DNA of 7,109 nt from JBKPCD01 sp046727175 (GCA_046727175.1 JBKPCD010000065.1:1-7109), one strand, 5' to 3'; counted from the stretch's first letter, positions 1 through 5,591 are shown. Notes: a model not told the origin generated them from the sequence alone. Translations and numbers: made by a program.

Positions 1-1
1 G

Positions 2-256
2 GCCGCCGCGGAACTGTGCATCGGGCTGATCTCATGGGGCGCGAGGAACCTCACGGACACGCACGCGATCCGTCTCATCGCAACCAGCTTCATCGTGTTC
101 CACGGCGCGTCGGCGCTGTTGGAGATTCGGGCGTTCATGGCGGGAGTGAGCAGTGGGATCTGGGCCAACGTTGTCGTTCGCTTCGTCGCAGTGGCCGTCT
201 TTTCGTATTACGGACTAGTGCGTCCGGAAGGGGCCGCTGTGAACACGTCGGAATAG
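2..256 (+). CDS. C-terminal part of a small membrane protein (5' end outside window)
   Basis: The frame is open from the first bases of the window to a TAG at 254-256 and gives the last 84 residues of a protein. It contains two strongly hydrophobic stretches, about residues 22-45 (around IATSFIVFHGASALLEI) and 52-69 (around NVVVRFVAVAVFSYYGL), and ends in a short polar tail. The segment AARNLTD-like WGARNLTD before the first helix and the helix spacing resemble small four-helix membrane proteins of unknown function that are common in soil bacteria. I do not recognise a named family and assign no function. The frame is supported by the hydrophobic pattern and by the lack of a better frame. It is followed by 97 bases without a gene before the BKACE start. 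Confidence 0.6.
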   Translation, partial: AAAELCIGLISWGARNLTDTHAIRLIATSFIVFHGASALLEIRAFMAGVSSGIWANVVVRFVAVAVFSYYGLVRPEGAAVNTSE

Positions 257-325
257 CCTACCGCGTTCAGAAGCCCTCGACTGTGGCTGTTCCGCGCTGA
301 GACGGGAAGCAGGACACGATTGGTC

Positions 326-335
326 TGAACGTTCA
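326..335. promoter_or_regulatory. 10-base perfect palindrome upstream of the BKACE gene
   Basis: TGAACGTTCA reads the same on both strands and ends 18 bases before the ATG at 354. Its position would suit an operator or an overlap with the start of transcription. No second copy was seen nearby and no regulator gene is adjacent, so a role is only a guess. Confidence 0.2.
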
Positions 336-353
336 ACCGGACGACCGAGAACA

Positions 354-1103
354 ATGCGGACCACCGTTTTCTTACAGGCCGCGCTGAATGGCGACCGGAT
401 TCACCCAGCAGCACCGCGCAATCCGACCGCGATCGCGGAAGCGGCCCGCGCGGCCGTGGACGCTGGCGCTCAATCGGTGCATGTTCATGCGTTTGACGAC
501 GCTGCCCGGGAGACTCTCGAGGGCGCCGCTTGCGCCAAGGTTCTACGCGCAATCCGATCTCTCTGCCCTGAGAGTCCGATTTCGTTGACAACGTCAGCGG
601 CGATTGTAGGGGAACCAAGAGAGCGTTTCAGGATCGTAGAGGCATGGGAGGAAATGCCTGACCTGGTTACTGCGAATCAGGGCGAACCAGGAATTGTGGA
701 GCTTTGCGAGTTACTGTTATCCCGAGGCGTCGGTATCGAGGCTGGATTGCTGAGCATTGAAGATGCGCGAGCGTTCGTGCGTTCCGGCTTGGCAGGCCGG
801 TGTCGACGCGTTCTTATCGAGCCACTTGACGCGAATCCGCACGCTGCTGTTCAGCACTCTGCCAGGATGGAAGACCTTGTGATGTCCGCGGGCATCACGC
901 TGCCGCAGGTTCACCATGGTTACGGCATGGCGTGTTGGGCAGTCAATCAACGTGGACTGGAGAGAGGACATGGCATCCGTACCGGGTTAGAGGACATCAC
1001 GCTACTGCCAGATGGTAAGCAGGCACGGGACAACGCGGATCTAGTCGCTGCAGCCCTGCGCTTGATCGGCGCGCATCTCAGCCGCCAGACTTCCAGCACA
1101 TGA
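354..1103 (+). CDS. Beta-keto acid cleavage enzyme, BKACE (DUF849) family
   Basis: An intact 249-residue protein of the family typified by 3-keto-5-aminohexanoate cleavage enzyme. These zinc-dependent TIM-barrel enzymes condense a beta-keto acid with acetyl-CoA to give acetoacetate and a new CoA thioester, in the cytoplasm. The sequence shows the zinc motif HVH (His43, His45) after beta strand 2, and the C-terminal signature RTGLED (209-214). That signature supplies the third zinc ligand Glu213, catalytic Asp214 and substrate-binding Arg209 with the family's spacing, followed by LPDGKQARDNADLV. SLTTSAA (77-83) holds the conserved Thr/Ser region. At 249 residues it is shorter than the 270-300 of many members, as in a known compact subgroup. 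The start is the ATG giving MRTTVFLQAALNG, a typical N-terminus; only a weak GAGA-type ribosome site precedes it. It stands alone, with no lysine-fermentation or carnitine genes beside it, so its substrate cannot be read from context. Confidence 0.93.
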   Translation: MRTTVFLQAALNGDRIHPAAPRNPTAIAEAARAAVDAGAQSVHVHAFDDAARETLEGAACAKVLRAIRSLCPESPISLTTSAAIVGEPRERFRIVEAWEEMPDLVTANQGEPGIVELCELLLSRGVGIEAGLLSIEDARAFVRSGLAGRCRRVLIEPLDANPHAAVQHSARMEDLVMSAGITLPQVHHGYGMACWAVNQRGLERGHGIRTGLEDITLLPDGKQARDNADLVAAALRLIGAHLSRQTSST

Positions 1104-1133
1104 ATTCAGTCTTCCCTCGTGGAGCCTCCCAGC

Positions 1134-1613
1134 TCAAAGGGCTTTGCGATACTCATACAGCGCCATCCCGAAGAAATCCGAGACTGCGTTTGAGCGCACA
1201 TAGCCATGTCGTTCATAGAACCGAATCGCACGAGCAAGCGGAGCGGTCGTGTCGAGTGTGACTCGCGAGCATCCGGCGGTCTTCAACTCGCTTTCAATCG
1301 CCTCAAGCAACTGATCGGCAACCCCACCGCCCTGGAACGACGGCACGACCGCCATCCCCCGGATGTGGCCTTCCGTTCCATGCACGGCAGCACCAACCGT
1401 TCCAATGATCCGGTCCTGATCATTTCGCGCAATGAGGACGGTCATGATTTCGAGCCGGTGGTGCACCGATTCGCCAGTCATGACGGTGTCTTCGTACGCA
1501 GCTGGCGTGTACTGCCTCCGGAAGGGCGCGAAGGCGGCTCGCAGGCAGCCGAGGATCCCGTCCGCGTCGTCCAACGTCGCTCTCTCGATGCTGAAAGTTG
1601 GCCCTAGCGCCAT
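1134..1613 (-). CDS. GNAT family N-acetyltransferase
   Basis: A 159-residue cytoplasmic GCN5-type acetyltransferase, expected to transfer the acetyl group of acetyl-CoA to an amine on a small molecule or protein. The N-terminal strand is FSIERATLDDADGI. The core strand IRGMAVVP (84-91) leads into the pyrophosphate loop QGGGVA (94-99), which fits the family's Q-x-x-G-x-A rule. FYERHGYV (132-139) is the usual C-terminal motif. The length is typical. The frame stays open far upstream to 1994, but that part overlaps the methyltransferase coding sequence. I chose the ATG at 1613 because the family fold begins there and GGTGAG lies 9 bases before it. It starts 49 bases after the restored end of the methyltransferase and is probably co-transcribed as the last gene of the minus-strand block. 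It converges on the BKACE gene, 30 bases apart. Substrate unknown. Confidence 0.93.
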   Translation of the reverse strand: MALGPTFSIERATLDDADGILGCLRAAFAPFRRQYTPAAYEDTVMTGESVHHRLEIMTVLIARNDQDRIIGTVGAAVHGTEGHIRGMAVVPSFQGGGVADQLLEAIESELKTAGCSRVTLDTTAPLARAIRFYERHGYVRSNAVSDFFGMALYEYRKAL

Positions 1614-1662
1614 CGACTTGGTCTCACCGATACCGTGCGATATTGCGCGCCCGAGAACGGCG

Positions 1663-2350
1663 TTATTGATGCGCGCGTGGCGCATCGGCCGCTCGGGCCT
1701 TACGGAAGACCGCACAGTAGCTCTCGAGGGTCCGCGACCTGGCCAGTCATCGATCATCTTCACGAGCGCGAAGCCGCTGGCGGTGACTTCATCGACCACG
1801 AGGCCGGCCGCCACGCCGTGGCCCTTCCGATTCCTCGGGACACCCTTCGGCGGCCACGGCCACAGCCAGGACAACGTCGGTGGAAAGTCGACGACCGCGA
1901 GAACCCCGCCAGGGCGCCCAGGAGTCGGACGTTCGTTGCCGCGGCATCGCTCAAGTGATGATAGACGCGCCGCAGCACCACGGCGTCGCAGCAATCAATG
2001 GGCAAGCCCGTATCGCTGGCGTGGGCCTGGACAACGATCACGTTCCGAAGCGCGGCGTCGGCGATCCGAGCACGAATCTGCTCGAGCGCTTGGGGATCAA
2101 TGTCGGTGGAAAACACCTGTCCGCTCGGCCCAACCTCCGCCGCGAGCGCGACCGTCAGAGCGCCTTGACCGGCGCCCACGTCTGCCACCGACATGCCTGG
2201 CCTCAGCGTCAGCACCTCTCGCAGCAGCGGCATTTCCGGTCCGTCCCGGCGAAAGCCCCCGCCACGCCACGTATCGGATCCCAGCCTCGCGATCAGGCCC
2301 GCAATCGAGATCAGCAGGAAGGCTGTCGCGACGCGCTTTCCGATGTTCAC
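1663..2350 (-). pseudogene. Membrane-anchored class I SAM methyltransferase, broken by two frameshifts
   Basis: About 230 residues are recovered when three frames are joined. An N-terminal hydrophobic segment (residues 7-20, ATAFLLISIAGLIA) looks like a signal peptide or anchor. The SAM-binding motif I follows (SVADVGAGQG, 54-63), then the acidic FSTDIDP (80-86) and the SAM-pocket VYHHLSD (129-135). The frame breaks near 1904-1916: LLGAL is read in one frame and PGGVLAVVDFPPTL in the next. It breaks again at 1728-1730: WPGRGP is followed, after one missing base, by ESYCAVFRKA and a TAA at 1663-1665. The family is the UbiE-like/COG4798-type methyltransferases, some of which carry an export signal; the substrate is unknown. 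The GTG at 2350 is preferred over GTG 2389 or ATG 2386 because AGGAGA lies 7 bases upstream and the hydrophobic segment starts directly after it. The upstream ICMT-like gene ends 45 bases earlier. Either the gene is inactive or the assembly is wrong here. Confidence 0.85.
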
Positions 2351-2395
2351 AGCGGGCTCTCCTCGTAGAGGCTCCTTGGGTGTCATCACGTGCGC

Positions 2396-2912
2396 CTACA
2401 GCCACCTTCGTACCGAGGCCTTGTAGCAGACGTATCTGGGCCGAACCGCTTTTCCAAGTGGCGTTCCTCCCGCGGGACGACGACCGCGGCAACAAGCGTG
2501 AGAGCTGCGACGAGCGTCGCGAGGACCACCAGCTACCAAGCCAAGCCGCAACGCCGAGGTGCAGCAGCGAGAACGCTAGATAGATCGGATTTCGGCTGAC
2601 GCGATACGGCCCCGTGCCAACGAGAACTGTGGTCGGTCTGTTGCCCGGGACGGGCGTGCCGGCCGTCCAGAGCTGTCGGACGGCCCCCACGAACGGCACC
2701 ACCGCAGCCAGAGCCAGCGCACCTCCGATCGGCCGTCCGAGCGCGTGCTGGACGAACGACAGCGGCCACACGATGTGGAGCAAGACGCCCGTCAGAATCG
2801 AGGCCGCGTAGACGAATGGCGGACGAAGGATTCCGGGACGCGCACCAGCCGGGCCATAGTCCGTGGGAGGGTGACCGACGCCGGATGCGACCGACGGCAG
2901 TTCAGTACTCAT
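2396..2912 (-). pseudogene. Isoprenylcysteine carboxyl methyltransferase-like (ICMT/PEMT) membrane protein, two frameshifts
   Basis: Restoring two bases gives about 172 residues with the hallmarks of the ICMT/PEMT membrane methyltransferase group. There are transmembrane segments near 33-53 and 62-79, the SAM-binding signature GTGPYRVSRNPIYLAF (99-114), another hydrophobic segment, then PREERHLEKRFGP and YVCYKASVRRWL ending in TAG at 2396-2398. Bacterial members methylate lipids, thiols or unknown acceptors at the inner membrane. The first break is near 2523-2527, after LGSWW, where one G lost from GGG restores the reading VLATLVAALTL. The second is near 2436-2440, after RFGP, where one C lost from CCC restores RYVCYK. 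The ATG at 2912 is chosen because GGGAGG lies about 11 bases upstream; an in-frame GTG at 2957 would add 15 unsupported residues. It lies between the DoxX-like gene and the class I methyltransferase on the same strand. Confidence 0.85.
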
Positions 2913-2925
2913 GGTCGAACCGACC
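2913..2925 (-). promoter_or_regulatory. Small hairpin over the ribosome-binding region of the ICMT-like gene
   Basis: The 5-base inverted repeat GGTCG/CGACC with a 3-base loop abuts the ATG at 2912. On the minus-strand mRNA it overlaps the 3' side of the GGGAGG ribosome site. Such a stem could lower initiation, but five pairs is a common chance occurrence. Confidence 0.2.
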
Positions 2926-3019
2926 TCCCGACTAGTTCGGAGATTGAGAGCCACCACAAGAGTCAGTACTTTTCCGCCCGCGATGACGAATGCCGCTAGA
3001 GGTCACGCGACCGTTCGAC

Positions 3020-3531
3020 TCAGCGCGCAATCCAGCCGAGCTCAACTGCCCGCTCGTGCATGGCTGCTTCGACCGCCGGCAGCGTCAGGAGCGAAACGAC
3101 ATACAGAAGAAGGAGGATCCCGATCGAAACGGCCCAAGCGCGAGGGCGGGTTTCCGGCGGGAGCCCCGCATTCGGGAGCCGACGGTCGGCTGGTCTCAGC
3201 GCCCACGAGACGATTGCGCACGTCGCGAAGAACAGCGGCACCGACCACGACTCAGCACCGTCGCCGGTTAACAGGTGCGAAGTCACGGCACCCGACCACA
3301 GGAAAAAGGAACCCGCGTACGCCCATTCCTTGAGCACCCGCAACCGGGTGCGGCGATCGCGACGGCCGCACCGACATGCCACGCGCCCAAAATGTAGGCG
3401 AGGTATGCCGGGTATCCCAGGTGGCGCAACTGGACGACGTTCCATTCGATCGGCTTCAGGTTCCATACCGATCCCGCAACCAACTCGAACACGATTATGA
3501 ACGTGGTGACCCAAAAGGCGATGGTACGCAT
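3020..3531 (-). pseudogene. DoxX-like (DoxX_2) membrane protein with C-terminal extra helix, one frameshift
   Basis: Two overlapping frames join into one protein of about 171 residues. The N-terminal frame gives MRTIAFWVTTFIIVFELVAG, then LRHLGYPAYLAYILGAWHVG and AVAIAAP. The second frame continues LRVLKEWAYAGSFF, WSGAVTSHLLTGD and a hydrophobic FFATCAIVSWALRP. The order HLGYPAYL, LGAWH, KEWAYAG, SHL is the DoxX_2 pattern of four transmembrane helices. A further segment (about 45 residues) adds a fifth helix, SIGILLLLYVVSLLTLP, and the tail HERAVELGWIAR. The break lies at 3346-3348, where one C missing from a run of four would restore AAPRLRVLKEW. DoxX proteins are inner-membrane proteins whose role is mostly unresolved. 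The ATG at 3531 is the natural N-terminus, although no strong ribosome site precedes it. The sigma factor ends 166 bases upstream on the same strand. Confidence 0.85.
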
Positions 3532-3697
3532 CCGGTTCCAGTTCCAGCGGCTTCGTGAGAGGGTGGCGTCGGTCGCGTGCTGGAACGTTTTGGTCGTTTG
3601 AGTGTGCAGCGGAGCCTCCTCGTCACCGATCTGGTGCCGCCGGTCATCTCGTTGACGGGTACCGACGATTCGCCCCGGCGCAACGCCGCACCGCGAA

Positions 3698-4636
3698 TCA
3701 AGGCCCGGCTGCTCGTCCGCGATCGCTGTGGCGCGGCAGCGGAGCCGCCGTCAAATGCCGCAACTTGTCCGGATTGCGCATCACGTACAGCGCCCGAATG
3801 ACGTCGCCCTCAATCTCGAACGTCGCAGTCTGCACCGGCCCCTCTGATCCGTCCACGATGACACCCGGCAGCCCATTAATGGTGACAAAGCGCAGCGTGA
3901 AGTCCTCGCGCCATCCTTTGCGCGCGACGTCAACCAGGAACTGCGCTGCGCGATCGGCGCCGTCGAGCACGTCCAGCGCCGCCGCCGCCTTGCCGCCGCC
4001 ATCCGTCATGACGCGCACGTCGCTCGCGAGCAGCTGCGTCAGCGCATTGAGATCGCCCAAACGGATTGCCGCCAAGAAGGCGGACATGAGCTGCGCATGC
4101 TTCGCATCGATCTCGCCCGAACGCGCCGGGGGCGCCGTCGCGCCGCGAGGTCGCGCTGCACGCACGTGCGCGCGTGCGCGAGAGGCCAGTTGCCGGCATG
4201 CCGCCTCGCTTCGCTCCAGTGCGGTCGCTACTTCGCTGAACGAGAAATCGAACACGTCGTGCAGCAGGAAGGCAGCCCGCTCGAGCGGCGACAACCGGTC
4301 GAGCGTCAAGAGCAGCGCGATGGACAAATCCTCGGCCAGCTCGGTGGCGCTGTCAGGTGCGAGCGCTGCGGTGTCGACCACCGGCTCCGGCAGCCAGGGA
4401 CCGACGTACTCCTCGCGCCGCGCACGCGCCGACGTGAGCATGCCGAGACAAATCCGCGTCGTCGTGGTCATGAGAAAGGCTCTCGAGTCCGACACGTTGC
4501 CGCGGTCGGCCGCATGCCAGCGCAAGTACGTCTCCTGCACCGCGTCCTCGGCATCAGCCACCGACCCCAGCATGCGGTATGCGAGTCCGAGCAAGCGGTG
4601 GCGGTACGGCTCGAAGCTCGCAGCGGGATTCGACAT
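3698..4636 (-). CDS. ECF41-type RNA polymerase sigma factor with fused SnoaL-like domain
   Basis: An intact 312-residue group IV sigma factor. Sigma region 2 spans about residues 6-71 (YRHRLLGLAYRMLGS, then DAEDAVQETYLRW). Region 4 spans about 104-157 (LDRLSPLERAAFLLHDVF, then the helix-turn-helix SFSEVATALERSEAACRQ). A SnoaL/NTF2-like domain fills residues 175-290. The three motifs that define ECF41 are all present: WLPEP (81-85) in the linker, DGGGK (212-216) and NPDKL (288-292). In this group the fused C-terminal domain, not a separate anti-sigma factor, controls activity. The ATG at 4636 gives the standard N-terminus. No Shine-Dalgarno sequence precedes it; instead a short ORF with a strong one ends 8 bases upstream, so translation is probably coupled. 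Exact copies of the recalled ECF41 promoter lie upstream of its own transcript and of the divergent gene, predicting autoactivation. Confidence 0.96.
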   Translation of the reverse strand: MSNPAASFEPYRHRLLGLAYRMLGSVADAEDAVQETYLRWHAADRGNVSDSRAFLMTTTTRICLGMLTSARARREEYVGPWLPEPVVDTAALAPDSATELAEDLSIALLLTLDRLSPLERAAFLLHDVFDFSFSEVATALERSEAACRQLASRARAHVRAARPRGATAPPARSGEIDAKHAQLMSAFLAAIRLGDLNALTQLLASDVRVMTDGGGKAAAALDVLDGADRAAQFLVDVARKGWREDFTLRFVTINGLPGVIVDGSEGPVQTATFEIEGDVIRALYVMRNPDKLRHLTAAPLPRHSDRGRAAGP

Positions 4637-4644
4637 CGGAGCGC

Positions 4645-4758
4645 TCAGGCCGTACGCGCCGCCCCGTCCGCTAGATCCGGCCTGGCGCTGACGACGACAC
4701 AGACGTCGTAGTTGCAATCCCGCTCGAACTGGTCAAGCGCTCTGAGCAATGTGGTCAT
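4645..4758 (-). CDS. 37-residue leader ORF ahead of the ECF41 sigma gene
   Basis: An ATG preceded by GGAGGAGGA, the strongest ribosome site in the minus-strand block, opens a 37-codon frame. It reads MTTLLRALDQFERDC, continues through NYDVCVVVSARPDL and ends in ARTA. It has two cysteines, Cys15 and Cys20, and no membrane segment. It ends at TGA 4645-4647, only 8 bases before the sigma factor ATG, which has no ribosome site of its own. It is the first ORF on the transcript predicted from the minus-strand ECF41 promoter. The likely role is translational coupling; a functional microprotein is possible. I recognise no family. It could also be an N-terminal piece detached by an indel, since the neighbouring genes have such errors, but the sigma factor is complete without it. 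Confidence 0.55.
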   Translation of the reverse strand: MTTLLRALDQFERDCNYDVCVVVSARPDLADGAARTA

Positions 4759-4760
4759 GT

Positions 4761-4769
4761 TCCTCCTCC
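4761..4769 (-). promoter_or_regulatory. Strong Shine-Dalgarno site of the leader ORF
   Basis: GGAGGAGGA on the minus strand, with the GGAGG core 6 bases before the ATG at 4758. It decides the start of the leader ORF and is the only strong ribosome site between the predicted promoter and the sigma factor. Confidence 0.7.
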
Positions 4770-4783
4770 GGCTCCAAGAGTGA

Positions 4784-4810
4784 GACGGGATAGGGTCTCG
4801 GACTGTGACA
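4784..4810 (-). promoter_or_regulatory. ECF41 autoregulatory promoter (sigma factor side)
   Basis: On the minus strand, TGTCACA (4810-4804) is followed by 16 bases and then CGTC (4787-4784). This matches the ECF41 consensus I recall from published work on Bacillus licheniformis and Rhodobacter sphaeroides. The start of transcription should fall near 4776-4780. That leaves a leader of about 20 bases holding only the strong ribosome site of the 37-codon ORF. It implies that the sigma factor activates its own gene. Confidence 0.85.
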
Positions 4811-4848
4811 TTGACTGGGCGAGCACGTAGAGCGAATCCATCGTCAGT

Positions 4849-4875
4849 TGTCACAAATCACTCGAGTAATCCGTC
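4849..4875 (+). promoter_or_regulatory. ECF41 target promoter (membrane protein side)
   Basis: TGTCACA (4849-4855), 16 bases, then CGTC (4872-4875), identical in both elements and in spacing to the divergent copy on the minus strand. The CGTC ends 8 bases before the ATG at 4884, so the transcript should begin at or only a few bases before the start codon. The spacer contains the 8-base palindrome ACTCGAGT (4860-4867), which may be chance. An in-frame TTG at 4848 would place this promoter inside the gene and is therefore not a plausible start. Confidence 0.88.
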
Positions 4876-4883
4876 TTCTATTC

Positions 4884-5489
4884 ATGACGATGCGATCGAT
4901 TGCTCTCTTTGCTCACGTGGTGGGGATGTTGGCGCTTTTCGCGGGGCTCGCCATCGAGTGGCTCTGCGTCGAGCGGTTGCGCGCGCCTGATGAGCCGGGG
5001 CCGCCAATTTTCACCGTAAGGATCCTCGAGCGACTGCCTCGCGTTACCGGAATCGCTGTCGCGTTGATTCTTCTCTCGGGGATGTCGTTGGCTGCGCTGA
5101 TCGGCGCTCACCGCGCTGCATTCGTCGGCGTGTCATTCGTCGGGATGGTGCTTATGGCCGCGCTCGGCGGCATCGCACTGCACCCGCTGCTGCGCGCCGT
5201 GAAAGAACGTCGCCGAGCTGGGGCTGAACCCATGCCAGAGCTGCGTCAGCTTGCGTCCCGTCCATTCCTTCGCGCCTCGCTTCGGATCCGCGTCTGGATC
5301 GCATTGGCCATCGTGTACCTGATGGTTGCGAAGCCGGACCTCATCGAATGCACAGTTATTCTTGCGATCGCACTCATGGTCGCGGTCGTCGGAAACATGG
5401 CCCACGGACGTTGGACGGCAACCACGTTGTCCCCGGAGGACGCCGCCGAACATCGGGCACGCACCATCGGAGGGTCGCAATCGTCCTGA
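4884..5489 (+). CDS. Five-helix integral membrane protein, predicted ECF41 target
   Basis: A 201-residue membrane protein with five hydrophobic segments at about residues 5-26 (ALFAHVVGMLALFAGLAIEW), 54-73, 79-99, 135-148 and 153-171. A basic loop, KERRRAG, follows helix 3. His11 and Gly14 in helix 1 (HVVG) recall the His-containing first helix of DUF2269-like membrane proteins, but I cannot assign a family firmly and give no function. The start is ATG 4884 (or ATG 4890, two codons later). Neither has a Shine-Dalgarno sequence, which agrees with the nearly leaderless mRNA expected from the ECF41 promoter 8 bases upstream. The gene is divergent from the sigma factor and very likely its main target. 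ECF41 genes are usually paired with carboxymuconolactone decarboxylase, oxidoreductase or epimerase genes, so this partner is uncommon. Confidence 0.85.
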   Translation: MTMRSIALFAHVVGMLALFAGLAIEWLCVERLRAPDEPGPPIFTVRILERLPRVTGIAVALILLSGMSLAALIGAHRAAFVGVSFVGMVLMAALGGIALHPLLRAVKERRRAGAEPMPELRQLASRPFLRASLRIRVWIALAIVYLMVAKPDLIECTVILAIALMVAVVGNMAHGRWTATTLSPEDAAEHRARTIGGSQSS

Positions 5490-5497
5490 CGACAGGT

Positions 5498-5518
5498 GCC
5501 CACTACGCCTAAGTGGGC
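5498..5518 (+). terminator. Hairpin after the membrane protein gene, possible terminator or processing stem
   Basis: GCCCACT (5498-5504) and AGTGGGC (5512-5518) form a perfect 7-base stem with a 7-base loop, starting 8 bases after the stop codon. Outer GACA (5491-5494) and TGTC (5521-5524) can add four pairs after an internal loop. No run of T follows, so it does not meet the standard for an intrinsic terminator. It may reduce read-through into the next gene or protect the 3' end. Confidence 0.4.
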
Positions 5519-5591
5519 GGTGTCTTGTGGGAGAAGCTCGTCAAGGCTCGTCTCGAGGCGGCTCGAACCGAGGAGCAAGCAAGGAGCAGGG

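Noticed and set aside
1104..1133. Bidirectional terminator between the convergent BKACE and GNAT genes
   Set aside because: Only a 4-base stem (GAGC/GCTC) with no T-run can be found, which is not enough to call.
1134..1994. 286-codon minus-strand frame read as one fused protein
   Set aside because: Its first 127 codons cover the shifted-frame part of the methyltransferase and then out-of-frame sequence. The GNAT fold starts at the ATG at 1613, so a fusion is not supported.
1432..2583. Long plus-strand frame of 383 codons
   Set aside because: It is antisense to the GNAT and both methyltransferase genes, with low-complexity Arg/Pro/Ser composition and no recognisable motif.
3555..4691. Long plus-strand frame of 378 codons
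   Set aside because: It lies antisense to the intact ECF41 sigma factor, is extremely rich in Ser, Arg and Ala, and shows no domain. It is a shadow of GC-rich codon bias.
4637..4717. N-terminal extension of the sigma factor from 4717
   Set aside because: The added 27 residues are arginine-rich and outside the conserved sigma fold; ATG 4636 gives the standard ECF41 N-terminus.
4848..4883. TTG at 4848 as start of the membrane protein (213 residues)
   Set aside because: It would put both elements of the ECF41 promoter inside the coding sequence and has no ribosome site.
5489..5530. Integron attC site at the inverted repeat with GCCTAA
   Set aside because: The core sites GTTRRRY and RYYYAAC are not present, neighbouring genes lie on both strands, and no integrase gene is seen.
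5496..5591. GTG at 5496 as start of the SnoaL-like protein
   Set aside because: The added 32 residues are unlike the family and span the hairpin, while the ATG at 5592 has AAGGAG just upstream.
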